Of a DNA stretch of 64,000 nt, positions 16,647 through 24,648 are shown piece after piece. The stretch's first letter is position 1; the number at the start of each line of letters is the position of its first letter. The stretch comes from Ovoidimarina sp038744785 (lineage in GTDB: Bacteria; Pseudomonadota; Alphaproteobacteria; Rhodobacterales; Rhodobacteraceae): contig JBCDLX010000005.1 in the NCBI GenBank assembly GCA_038744785.1, positions 140,118 to 204,117 on the forward strand, in the 5' to 3' direction. The notes below the pieces were generated by a model. The model made no database searches and was not told the DNA's origin. It worked only from the letters and a program-made list of their open reading frames with translations. Made by a program: the position numbers and the translations under genes.

Positions 16647-18667
16647 TCTGCTGCCAACTTGCCGGGCTTGCGCGCGTCGGCCATTGCGGAAAGGTCGGCC
16701 ATTACTTCGGACGCGCGCAAAACGGGGTTTGTCAGGTAGTGTTTGTGAACCGCTGATCCAAATTCTCCGGTACCCAGATCCCCTTGCTCCAAGGGGCGCC
16801 AATCGTTTTCCGGGACCGTGTCGATCGCGGCGAGATGGGGCACCTCGGCCACCAATGCCTTGCGTAGGCCCGCAAGGCTATCCCACGGCTGGGTCGCACC
16901 AATCTCGGCTGATAAGGCACGTAGGATCGCCCAGTTCTCTTTTGCTTGGCCCGGCGCAAATCCGGCCCGCAGCGCAATTTGCGGGCGGCCCTCCGTATTG
17001 ACGAATAAACCCTGCTCTTCGGTGTAGGAGGCGGCAGGAAGGATAATATCCGCGCGGTGTGCACCCCGGTCACCATGGCTGCCCTGATAGATCACCGTTG
17101 CGCCGCTCGGCATGTCGATCTCATCGACGCCCAACGCAAAGACCACTTCGGCTCCGTTCAAAGCCGCATCCAGCCCACCTTCGGTCACGCAGCCCGCATC
17201 CATTGCCCCCACCCGCGACGCTGCCGTGTGCAGGACCAAAAACTTCGATTCCGTGGCCTCTGCAAACGCCATCGCCTCTGCAAGCACCGCCGCGCCGTCT
17301 TGCCCAGTAAGGGCAGATTGGCCGACAATCACAAACGTGTCGCGCGACAGGGCATCCGAATGGTCGCCTTGATTGAGTTTGGTCAGACCTTCCCGTCCAG
17401 TTCCCAAATGGAAATAGTCGTATGTAAGGTCAACGGCTTGACCGACGACGCCGACTTTGGCGCCACGCGTCCAAGCCTTGCGGATACGCGCGTTCAGTAC
17501 AGGAGCCTCTAGCCTTGGATTGGTGCCGATCAGCATGATCGCGCCAGCAGTCTCTATATCTTCAATGGTACCGGTGCCAACATAGCCCGACCGGTTTCCA
17601 GCGGGCAGTCTTGCCCCGTCGGTCCGGCATTCGACCGCGCCGCCCAGACCCTCGACCATCTGTTTCAGCGCGAACGCAGCCTCGACCGGTGCCAGATCGC
17701 CGACGAGCCCCGCCACCTTGGACGCCCCGGTCAGCGCCGAGGCAGCCGCCGAAAGCGCCTCTGGCCAGGTGGCCGGACGCAGCTTACCATGCTCGCGAAT
17801 ATAAGGCTTATCAAGACGTTGGCGGCGCAACCCGTCCCAAACATAGCGCGACCGGTCGGCAAGCCACTCCTCGTTTACCCCATCGTGGTTACGGGGCAAG
17901 ATGCGCATCACCTCGCGCCCCTTAGTGTCGACCCGAATGTTTGATCCAAGCGCGTCCATCACGTCGATGGTTTCGGTTTTCGTCAGTTCCCATGGCCGTG
18001 CCGTAAAGGCATAAGGCTTCGATGTCAGCGCGCCCACGGGGCAGAGATCGACGATGTTGCCCTGCATTTCGGAATCGAGCGTTTGGCCAAGATAGCTGGT
18101 GATTTCCGCGTCTTCGCCCCGGCCGGTTTGACCAAGCTCCGGCATACCCGCAACCTCGGTTATGAACCTAACACAGCGGGTGCACGAGATGCAGCGGGTC
18201 ATCGCCGTGCCCACAAGTGGACCGAGATCCATGTTGTCGACTGCACGCTTCGGCTCGCGGAAACGCGAGAAGTCGACCCCATAAGCCATGGCCTGATCTT
18301 GCAGATCGCACTCACCCCCCTGATCGCAGATCGGACAATCGAGCGGATGGTTGATCAGAAGAAACTCCATCACACCCTCGCGGGCCTTTTTGACCATGGG
18401 AGAGTTCGTTTTGATCACGGGCGGTTGGTTATCCGGGCCAGGTCGGAGATCACGCACCTGCATCGCGCAAGAGGCCGCTGGTTTTGGCGGACCACCGACA
18501 ACCTCAACCAGACACATCCGACAGTTTCCTGCAATGGACAGACGCTCATGGTAGCAGAAGCGCGGAATTTCGACGCCTGCCTGCTCGCAGGCCTGAATCA
18601 GCGTCAATGCTGGATCGACTTCGATGCTCTGATCGTCGATCACGATGGTCCTTAAATCACTCATCAT
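16643..18667 (-). CDS. nuoG: NADH-quinone oxidoreductase subunit G
   Basis: NuoG is the largest peripheral-arm subunit, carrying N1b [2Fe-2S] and N4, N5 [4Fe-4S] clusters. Cysteine motifs are present: CYHERLSIAGNCRMC near 38-52, the His-Cys N5 region (HPLDCPICDQGGEC) near 107-120 and CISCTRCVRF near 158. At 674 aa it is the short form without the extra N7 cluster region of E. coli (907 aa) and matches Paracoccus Nqo3 in size. Two consecutive ATGs occur at the start (18667, 18664); the second may be the true one. It is followed by an overlapping lipoprotein gene. Confidence 0.97.
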   Translation of the reverse strand: MMSDLRTIVIDDQSIEVDPALTLIQACEQAGVEIPRFCYHERLSIAGNCRMCLVEVVGGPPKPAASCAMQVRDLRPGPDNQPPVIKTNSPMVKKAREGVMEFLLINHPLDCPICDQGGECDLQDQAMAYGVDFSRFREPKRAVDNMDLGPLVGTAMTRCISCTRCVRFITEVAGMPELGQTGRGEDAEITSYLGQTLDSEMQGNIVDLCPVGALTSKPYAFTARPWELTKTETIDVMDALGSNIRVDTKGREVMRILPRNHDGVNEEWLADRSRYVWDGLRRQRLDKPYIREHGKLRPATWPEALSAAASALTGASKVAGLVGDLAPVEAAFALKQMVEGLGGAVECRTDGARLPAGNRSGYVGTGTIEDIETAGAIMLIGTNPRLEAPVLNARIRKAWTRGAKVGVVGQAVDLTYDYFHLGTGREGLTKLNQGDHSDALSRDTFVIVGQSALTGQDGAAVLAEAMAFAEATESKFLVLHTAASRVGAMDAGCVTEGGLDAALNGAEVVFALGVDEIDMPSGATVIYQGSHGDRGAHRADIILPAASYTEEQGLFVNTEGRPQIALRAGFAPGQAKENWAILRALSAEIGATQPWDSLAGLRKALVAEVPHLAAIDTVPENDWRPLEQGDLGTGEFGSAVHKHYLTNPVLRASEVMADLSAMADARKPGKLAAE

Positions 18668-18768
18668 AGCATCCCGTGCTTCGCATCAATCCGACCGCCT
18701 AGGCCCTGTCCTATCAAGGGTATTCGGGCAACCCAAGGGGACAAGATCGCCCACCCAAGCAGCCGACG

Positions 18769-19440
18769 TCAGCCATCTGTTCCGGAGTCTGCCGGAGGCA
18801 GAGGTTCGTTGGAAATTCCGCCCGAAAGGCCCTGGGCGCCAAGCCCGATCCCAGAATCCGGAGACGCCAGCCCGCCCGCACCGGTCCCCGCCGTCTCCGG
18901 AGAGCTAAGAGCGCCGGTTCCAGTACCGCCGATGGCCGTCAACGCGTCTGCCGCGATCGCTTCCGGTGCGTTTGAAGAATACGCCAAGCCCGGAAGATCC
19001 GAAAGGTATGCCCCGATCCTTGAGCCTCCCGCGATCTGTCCCCGTGCGACAGAGCAGTTGGATTCCGGGTCAGAGAAACGAATACCGGTTTGATTGGTGA
19101 ATGCGTCGACGTCCCCGGCAAGCCGCGTCTGGCTGACCGCGTCAAGACGCGCACGGACATCATCTTCCGACAGGCCTGATGCCGCAACGACCCCGCGCAC
19201 CTGCGCCTCACCATTGGAGATGGCACCTTCGTTAACGGATATCTCGGCGCACGCACTTGCAAGCCTTCGGGCAATTGTGGCTGCGAAATTGTGCTCGTAA
19301 AGCAGGTTGATCGCACGCGCCGGTTCGACTGTCGGCACCGGCGGAAGGGGTGCAACATTGGTCTGAACCGGTCCTCTCGCCGGAACACAGGCCGCGACCG
19401 CGCTTGACAGCAAGAGTGCACAAACAACCCCACGCTTCAT
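18769..19440 (-). CDS. Predicted lipoprotein, DUF5333-like, in the nuo cluster
   Basis: The 223-aa protein starts with a lipoprotein signal (MKRGVVCALLLSSAVAAC, lipid Cys at 18). A globular part follows (AINLLYEHNFAATIARRLAS near 44) with exactly two cysteines (SACAEIS and SNCSVAR), then a Gly/Ser/Pro-rich tail. The pattern of the globular part resembles the Rhodobacterales family DUF5333, often found beside nuo genes; that assignment is from memory and moderate. The ATG at 19440 has GGGGGA upstream; a longer frame to 19605 lacks such a site. Function unknown; probably a periplasmic lipoprotein expressed with complex I. Confidence 0.75.
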   Translation of the reverse strand: MKRGVVCALLLSSAVAACVPARGPVQTNVAPLPPVPTVEPARAINLLYEHNFAATIARRLASACAEISVNEGAISNGEAQVRGVVAASGLSEDDVRARLDAVSQTRLAGDVDAFTNQTGIRFSDPESNCSVARGQIAGGSRIGAYLSDLPGLAYSSNAPEAIAADALTAIGGTGTGALSSPETAGTGAGGLASPDSGIGLGAQGLSGGISNEPLPPADSGTDG

Positions 19441-19501
19441 CGTAGGTCCCCCTTCGCTTTTCCGGCCATATGCATTCGGTTCGATGCGTTTGCACATCGG
19501 C

Positions 19502-19852
19502 TCAGGCCCGCCCGCTGCATCTGCCACGCACCACCAGATCCCCATCGGCCGTCCGGACCGCAGCCCACTCGGTCCCCGACGGGTCGAGTTGCCAATCAAT
19601 ATCACTCAATCCGACACGCCGCAGACAATGCCGCGTCGCCGGAAAACGCGCGCTTTCGCGCACTGCGTCAAGCGATGCACCCTGCGCCCGCACCGTTACA
19701 GTAAAGTCGCGCTTGTCATCGCCGGTCTGGATCCGGGCGCGATAGGGCAAGCCATCAACATTATTGCCCCCAGATCCACCGAACCATCCGCGCACGGTCG
19801 CACAGCCTTGCAGCAGGATGGCCGACAAGAGGAGAGCAACTACAGTGCGCAT
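19502..19852 (-). CDS. Small predicted lipoprotein of unknown function in the nuo cluster
   Basis: A 116-aa protein with a clear lipoprotein signal (MRTVVALLLSAILLQGC, lipid Cys at 17). The mature domain is short with exactly two more cysteines (RHCLRR and GRCSGR), so one disulfide is plausible. The start is ATG at 19852, with GGAG about 12 bases upstream; an 11-residue longer form would begin inside the preceding gene at 19885. It follows the second DUF3291 gene with only eight bases between stop and start. No family recognised. Confidence 0.65.
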   Translation of the reverse strand: MRTVVALLLSAILLQGCATVRGWFGGSGGNNVDGLPYRARIQTGDDKRDFTVTVRAQGASLDAVRESARFPATRHCLRRVGLSDIDWQLDPSGTEWAAVRTADGDLVVRGRCSGRA

Positions 19853-19860
19853 CGATTTTC

Positions 19861-20352
19861 TTACTCCGCGGCCAAGTTTGTGCACGTGCGAGTCTTATGA
19901 AGCCGCGCCTCGGACAACCAGTCCCAACCAAAGGCGTCTGCTGTATCGCCCCGCGATTTTCGCAATTCAAGACGCTCGAGAGCTTCGTCCAGCGTGGGAT
20001 TGTGGCCTTCGGGAACCCACCACATGACGAAATGCATCTGTCCCAGCACTTCGAACCACTCTTGGCGCCGCTCATAGAACTGCCGGTGGACGGTGTTCCA
20101 AACGAATTGTTCTAAGGTTTCGACAGTTTCCCAAACCGTCAGGTTCGCGACAAAGCGCGGATCGCCACCGATTTTGGCTTCGGTATTGCCCGTTCCCGGT
20201 TCGCCAGAGCCTTCCATCATCCAGACAAAGCCCGGCATACGCTTGCCCATGCCGTTGATCCGGTCGAGGGCAGCCATAAACTCGCTAACCCGCGGGTCAT
20301 CAGTATCGGCAACGAGCCGGCCGATGTTCAGTTCTGCGAGATGTTTTTTCAT
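19861..20352 (-). CDS. DUF3291 family protein (second copy of a tandem pair)
   Basis: The 163-aa protein has the DUF3291 pattern: HLAELNIGRL at the start, a conserved PGFVWMM segment near 41, NLTVWETVETLEQFVW near 70, then RRQEWFEVLGQ and MWWVPEGHNPTLDEALERL. The fold is predicted to be a ferredoxin-like antibiotic-biosynthesis-monooxygenase relative, but the activity is unknown. It aligns along its length with its upstream neighbour (20349-20810), so the two arose by duplication. The ATG overlaps that gene's stop (ATGA). Confidence 0.88.
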   Translation of the reverse strand: MKKHLAELNIGRLVADTDDPRVSEFMAALDRINGMGKRMPGFVWMMEGSGEPGTGNTEAKIGGDPRFVANLTVWETVETLEQFVWNTVHRQFYERRQEWFEVLGQMHFVMWWVPEGHNPTLDEALERLELRKSRGDTADAFGWDWLSEARLHKTRTCTNLAAE

Positions 20353-20810
20353 GCGGCCGATCTCCTTGACCGAGCATATCCAAAGTCAAAGGCGGCATCC
20401 GTAGGGCCAAGTTCACGAAGATGGGCGCGGCGCTCCATGGCCTCGCTCAGACCGGGGCGATGACCCGCAGGGATATCCCATAGCACATAACGTGGCCGAT
20501 CTTGCGGCGCGAACCATTCGGCTCTTCGACCGAAGAACGTTCCGTGCATCTTTCCGTACGTGAACGCTTGAAGCGTTTCAGCAGAGGTCCAGACCGACAA
20601 TGTGGACGCAACCCTTTCAGGAGGACCGATGTCGGACATGTCCTGCTGCGCGGTTTCCATATCATGATCGCCAAGGCGCCAAACAAATCCGGGGCTTTCC
20701 GAAGCCGCCGTGTTCACGGCGTCCAGCGCCGCGACAAACGGCGCAACTGCGGGATCGTCCCAATCCGCGCGCAGCACACCCCAATTGAAATGAGCCAAGT
20801 GCACAATCAC
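20349..20810 (-). CDS. DUF3291 family protein (first copy of a tandem pair, GTG start)
   Basis: The 153-aa protein shares with the next gene the segments HLAHFNWGVL, PGFVWRLGDH, TLSVWTSAETLQAFTY, RRAEWF and WDIPAGHRPGLSEAMER. The start is GTG at 20810, which overlaps the nuoF stop as GTGA. The pair is therefore translated directly after NuoF. The family has no established function; a dimeric ligand-binding or monooxygenase-like barrel is the usual structural guess. Nothing suggests a frameshift or fusion. Confidence 0.88.
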   Translation of the reverse strand: MIVHLAHFNWGVLRADWDDPAVAPFVAALDAVNTAASESPGFVWRLGDHDMETAQQDMSDIGPPERVASTLSVWTSAETLQAFTYGKMHGTFFGRRAEWFAPQDRPRYVLWDIPAGHRPGLSEAMERRAHLRELGPTDAAFDFGYARSRRSAA

Positions 20811-22102
20811 TCTGCCGCCACCGCCGTCATTTTGACTGATCGCTTTGCCGCGATACGGTCTTCGATTTCGTCGCGAAAGTTCCGGATCAGCCCCTGAATC
20901 GGCCAGGCCGCAGCATCGCCCAGTGCACAGATCGTATGGCCTTCGACCTGCTTAGTGACGTCCAGCAACATGTCGATTTCCTCGACATCTGCCTCGCCCT
21001 TTACCAGACGTTCCATGACTCGCATCATCCAGCCCGTACCCTCACGGCACGGCGTACACTGGCCGCAGCTTTCGTGTTTGTAGAACTTCGAAAGCCGCCA
21101 GATTGCCTTGATGATATCGGTCGAATGATCCATCACGATGACCGCCGCCGTACCGAGACCCGAACGCTGCTCGCGCAGATAGTCGAAGTCCATAATCGCC
21201 TCGCGCATATTCTCGCCACGGATGCATGGCACGGACGAGCCCCCGGGGATAACGGCCTTAAGGTTGTCCCAGCCGCCCCGGATACCACCGCAATGCTTTT
21301 CGATTAGTTCCTCAAAGGTAATCGACATCGCCTCTTCGACAACGCAAGGGTTGTTGACATGGCCCGATACAGCAAACAGCTTGGTGCCTGCGTTGTTGGG
21401 TCGTCCGAAAGACGAAAACCAGTTGGCCCCTCGACGCAGAACTGTAGGCACTACGGCAATCGATTCGACATTGTTGACCGTGGTGGGGCAGCCGTACAGT
21501 CCAGCGCCCGCCGGAAACGGCGGTTTCATGCGCGGCATGCCCTTCCGGCCTTCCAAGCTTTCAAGCAGGGCGGTTTCTTCGCCGCAGATGTAGGCACCCG
21601 CACCATGATGCAGATAAAGATCAAAGTCCCATCCTGACCCGGCAGCGTTCTTGCCCAACAATCCTGAATCGTAAGCTTCGTCGATGGCTGCCTGCAGTGC
21701 TTCCCGCTCCCGGATATACTCGCCACGAATGTAGATGTAGCTGGCATGTGCGCCCATCGCGAAACTTGCAATCAGACAGCCTTCGATCAGCGTGTGCGGA
21801 TCGTGGCGCATAATTTCGCGATCTTTGCAGGTTCCGGGTTCGGATTCGTCGGCATTCACCACCAGGTACGACGGTCTGCCATCTGATTCCTTTGGCATAA
21901 ACGACCACTTTAGCCCGGTAGGAAAGCCGGCTCCGCCGCGGCCCCGCAGGCCAGACTGCTTCATCTCTTCAACGATCCAGTCCCTGCCTTTTGCAATGAT
22001 CGCCGCCGTGCCGTCCCAATGTCCACGCGCTTGAGCACCAGCGAGGGTGCGATCATGCATCCCGTAGATATTTGTGAAAATCCGGTCTTCGTCCTTGAGC
22101 AT
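20807..22102 (-). CDS. nuoF: NADH-quinone oxidoreductase subunit F
   Basis: NuoF binds NADH and FMN and holds the N3 [4Fe-4S] cluster at the electron entry of complex I. The 431-aa protein has the Gly-rich FMN/NADH motif GRGGAGFPTGLKW near 53, GAGAYICGEETALLESLEG near 169, and the cluster ligands ESCGQCTPCREG near 344. Length is typical. It is separated by 15 bases from the preceding DUF5337-like gene and overlaps the following DUF3291 gene by four bases. Confidence 0.98.
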   Translation of the reverse strand: MLKDEDRIFTNIYGMHDRTLAGAQARGHWDGTAAIIAKGRDWIVEEMKQSGLRGRGGAGFPTGLKWSFMPKESDGRPSYLVVNADESEPGTCKDREIMRHDPHTLIEGCLIASFAMGAHASYIYIRGEYIREREALQAAIDEAYDSGLLGKNAAGSGWDFDLYLHHGAGAYICGEETALLESLEGRKGMPRMKPPFPAGAGLYGCPTTVNNVESIAVVPTVLRRGANWFSSFGRPNNAGTKLFAVSGHVNNPCVVEEAMSITFEELIEKHCGGIRGGWDNLKAVIPGGSSVPCIRGENMREAIMDFDYLREQRSGLGTAAVIVMDHSTDIIKAIWRLSKFYKHESCGQCTPCREGTGWMMRVMERLVKGEADVEEIDMLLDVTKQVEGHTICALGDAAAWPIQGLIRNFRDEIEDRIAAKRSVKMTAVAAE

Positions 22103-22117
22103 GTACGAGCCTATCCG

Positions 22118-22342
22118 TCAGTCGTCGCGGCGCTTTCGCCACATCTGCCATGTCACGATGATGCACCAGAGAAAACCGCCAAGTGCAATGAGGTCAAAGA
22201 GCGCAAGCGTGCGTTGATCGAACCCCAAAGCCCGTCCTATGCCTTGGGCCACAATGTACAGCAGCGCCGTCCCTGCAATGACAAGCGCAATGGTACGCCC
22301 CTGACGCCCCTGATCGTTTCGGCCATCGTCGCCTTGGGGCAT
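22118..22342 (-). CDS. Small two-helix membrane protein, DUF5337-like
   Basis: The 74-aa protein has a polar, Gln/Arg-rich N-terminus and two hydrophobic helices (TIALVIAGTALLYIVAQGI near 17-35; LIALGGFLWCIIVTWQMW near 51-68) ending in RKRRDD. This matches the small Rhodobacterales family DUF5337, which lies before nuoF in related clusters. AAGGATG is a good ribosome binding site upstream of the ATG. It could be a supernumerary membrane component, but no function is known. Confidence 0.75.
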   Translation of the reverse strand: MPQGDDGRNDQGRQGRTIALVIAGTALLYIVAQGIGRALGFDQRTLALFDLIALGGFLWCIIVTWQMWRKRRDD

Positions 22343-22424
22343 TCGTCCATCCTTATGCCCGTGTGCCGGTTATCACAAAGACCATGCGCGCCTTTCGTGC
22401 GCCCGGTACGTCCTGCGGTCCCGG

Positions 22425-22973
22425 CTACCCGGCCAGCTCCTTGGCCTGCGCCACCCAACCGTCGCGGCTGACCCGGCCCTTGAACCCTTCAAGGTTGTCG
22501 TCGACCCAAGCAACCTCCGCCTCGGTCCAGTTGGCGATCTGATCGTAGTGGTAAAAGCCCATCCGGTGCAGCATCGCTTCAAGCTTTGGGCCCACGCCCT
22601 TGATTTTCGTCAGATCGTCCGGCCCGCCTTCGCGTGCGGCTGCAAGCGTTGATGGCGCGGCCGCATCCACCTGGGCCGGCGCGGGCGCCGGATCAATCGG
22701 TGCCGGCGCTGGCTCTGGCACCGGCGCTGTTGTGGGTGCCGCTGCAGGTGCAGGCGCGGCGGTCGGGCCCCCGGCCGCAGTTGGCGGTTCCACCTTGTCA
22801 TGAACACCACGAAACAGGACCATCCAGGCGACCGCACCAACCAGAATGCTGATAAAGAGCGCCGGAGAGAACGTGAATCCAAAGAGGACCATAAGGATAA
22901 GGAATGCCGCGAGCGCAATTCCACCTGCAATCACGCCGACAAGCAGCATGGAATCCTGAGTTTGACGTGCCAT
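22425..22973 (-). CDS. Two-helix membrane protein with Pro/Ala linker and C-terminal helix-hairpin-helix module
   Basis: The 182-aa protein has two hydrophobic helices (about 10-52), a Pro/Ala-rich linker (about 62-110) and a C-terminal helix-hairpin-helix module (LTKIKGVGPKLEAMLHRMG, then QIANWTEAEVAWVDDNLEGF and RDGWVAQAKEL). The same module ends NuoE, encoded just upstream, and as I recall occurs at the end of ribosomal protein L21 in this bacterial group. So a membrane-anchored copy sits beside a soluble one on a complex I subunit. ATG at 22973 is chosen, with AGGGAG upstream; TTG at 22976 is also possible. Function unknown; tethering or assembly is an inference. Confidence 0.85.
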   Translation of the reverse strand: MARQTQDSMLLVGVIAGGIALAAFLILMVLFGFTFSPALFISILVGAVAWMVLFRGVHDKVEPPTAAGGPTAAPAPAAAPTTAPVPEPAPAPIDPAPAPAQVDAAAPSTLAAAREGGPDDLTKIKGVGPKLEAMLHRMGFYHYDQIANWTEAEVAWVDDNLEGFKGRVSRDGWVAQAKELAG

Positions 22974-23032
22974 CAATGACTTCTCCCTGACCGTGATCGA
23001 TTGAACGATCCTTCGGGCATAGTCTTAGCGCG

Positions 23033-24034
23033 TCAATCCGCCCCTGTCTCTCCCCCATTGGAGAGGATTTTGGCTTGCTCGATCCAGCCGTCGCGGTCGA
23101 TCCGCCCCTTGAAGGACAATTTCTCGTCCATTGCAGCCACATCTTCCGGTCCCCAGGCCGCGATTTGCGCAAAACTCATCACACCGGCGGCGTGGAGCTT
23201 CCTTTCAAGAGTTGGACCAACACCTTTGAGCTTTTTGAGATCATCCGCGACGCTCGTATCATTTGAATCAGCATCGGATGCGGGCGCTGCCGGTGCGGGC
23301 CGCTCCTCCCGGGCCGAAGTCGCTTCGCCCGACAGCCACGGGGTGACGAGCGACACCTCGGTCCCATCGATGCGCTTGATCGTGTCGGCGATCTCTACCG
23401 CCAGCGCGGCGGACGCGTTGTGCGTCGGCCTGCTGGCCTCGTATTCCGTCAGGGTTGTCAGGCCCGCGGCAGGTTCCGATGTGAAACGCCCGTTCTGCGG
23501 TCCTGGCACTGGCACGTTGCCATTGGACAGCTCTTCGATGATCTCGCCCAGCCGGTCAGCTGTTAGATCTTCGTAGTAATCCTTGCCGATCTGCGCCATC
23601 GGTGCGTTAGCACAGGCCCCAAGGCACTCGACTTCCTCCCAGCTGAACTTACCGTCCGCGCTAATCTCATGTGCGCGGCCAGCGATCTTGTCCCTACAGA
23701 CCCCGATCAGATCTTCGGCCCCGCAGATCATGCAGGACGTAGTGCCGCAGACCTGGATATGCGCGACGGCTCCAACCGGCTGAAGCTGGAACATGAAGTA
23801 GAACGTCGCAACCTCTAGCGCCCGGATGTACGCCAGACCAAGCATCGCGGCGACGTGCTCGATCGCTGGGCGGGAAAGCCAGCCTTCCTGCTCTTGCGCG
23901 CGCCAAAGAAGCGGAATGATCGCGCTGGCCTGGCGGCCTTCGGGATATTTGGTGATCTGCGCCTCGGCCCAAGCCTGATTGGCCGGTGTAAACGCAAAAC
24001 CGGCAGGCTGTTCAGGATGAAGACGACGCAACAT
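23033..24034 (-). CDS. nuoE: NADH-quinone oxidoreductase subunit E with C-terminal helix-hairpin-helix extension
   Basis: NuoE holds the N1a [2Fe-2S] cluster next to the FMN. Residues 1-180 form the normal thioredoxin-fold subunit with cluster ligands Cys-96, Cys-101, Cys-137 and Cys-141 (VCGTTSC and ECLGAC). The usual protein ends near 170-240; here a Pro/Ala/Asp-rich linker and a helix-hairpin-helix module (about 265-323, LKKLKGVGPTLERKL, FKGRIDRDGWIEQAK) extend it to 333 aa. The frame is continuous, so this is a real fusion. The ATG at 24034 overlaps the previous stop (TAATG). Confidence 0.96.
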   Translation of the reverse strand: MLRRLHPEQPAGFAFTPANQAWAEAQITKYPEGRQASAIIPLLWRAQEQEGWLSRPAIEHVAAMLGLAYIRALEVATFYFMFQLQPVGAVAHIQVCGTTSCMICGAEDLIGVCRDKIAGRAHEISADGKFSWEEVECLGACANAPMAQIGKDYYEDLTADRLGEIIEELSNGNVPVPGPQNGRFTSEPAAGLTTLTEYEASRPTHNASAALAVEIADTIKRIDGTEVSLVTPWLSGEATSAREERPAPAAPASDADSNDTSVADDLKKLKGVGPTLERKLHAAGVMSFAQIAAWGPEDVAAMDEKLSFKGRIDRDGWIEQAKILSNGGETGAD

Positions 24035-24648
24035 TACTCAAGCACCTTTAGCTTCACATCAGGGGAGTACGGGGCGCCGAAGTCGGCTGGAATGAACGCG
24101 GGCGGCGTCGAAAACACAAAGAACCCAACCACTTGCCACGCCTCTCTGGGCGTTGCGCCTTCGTCTTCCAACTTCTGCCTTAGCTCGTTTCCGCTATAGC
24201 GACCGGGGTTTTCAAGCACCAGTTGAAAGACCCGTTCGTCAAGCTCTTGCCGACGTGAGAACTGAAGATCTTGCGTAAGATAGTTTCTTGCCACCGCCGG
24301 AACCAAGTAGTTGCCTTCCGTGTCGCGAACGATCGCCGCCTTCTCGGTCAATCCGATCAGGCCGCGCCGCACGGCATTTTCCTGCGCTGCACCGGTACCG
24401 ACATCAGATGCAAGCCCGGACGAAAAGAAAGCCGACTGCACGCTTGAAACGATGTCGTCAAACGAGATTCCATGGACCCCGGCACCGACAACTACCCGGT
24501 AAATCTCGGTCTCCTGCCAGGATCGATCCACGATGCTCTGCCGCAGCTGAACGTCTTTATAGTACGTGTAGGCAAAGCTTATGAACGCGACGAGGCCAGA
24601 CAGCGCCGCAACCGCTTTCAGGCCATCATATATCTTCTGCGTGTTCAC
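24034..24648 (-). CDS. Membrane-anchored protein of unknown function between nuoD and nuoE (GTG start)
   Basis: The 204-aa protein has a single N-terminal hydrophobic segment (about 12-30, VAALSGLVAFISFAYTYY) and a soluble remainder. That part is rich in helices with a winged-helix-like order (residues 58-120, ISFDDIVSSVQSAFF to VRDTEGNYLVPAV), then a second helical region; no family is recognised. The start is GTG at 24648, overlapping the nuoD stop as GTGA, and the stop overlaps the nuoE start as TAATG. Both junctions imply that ribosomes pass from NuoD to this protein to NuoE. Confidence 0.75.
   Translation of the reverse strand: MNTQKIYDGLKAVAALSGLVAFISFAYTYYKDVQLRQSIVDRSWQETEIYRVVVGAGVHGISFDDIVSSVQSAFFSSGLASDVGTGAAQENAVRRGLIGLTEKAAIVRDTEGNYLVPAVARNYLTQDLQFSRRQELDERVFQLVLENPGRYSGNELRQKLEDEGATPREAWQVVGFFVFSTPPAFIPADFGAPYSPDVKLKVLE

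Noticed and set aside
23033..24034. Sequencing error or frameshift joining nuoE with a second gene
   Set aside because: The frame is continuous through linker and module, and the same module appears in-frame on the neighbouring protein, so a natural extension is more likely.
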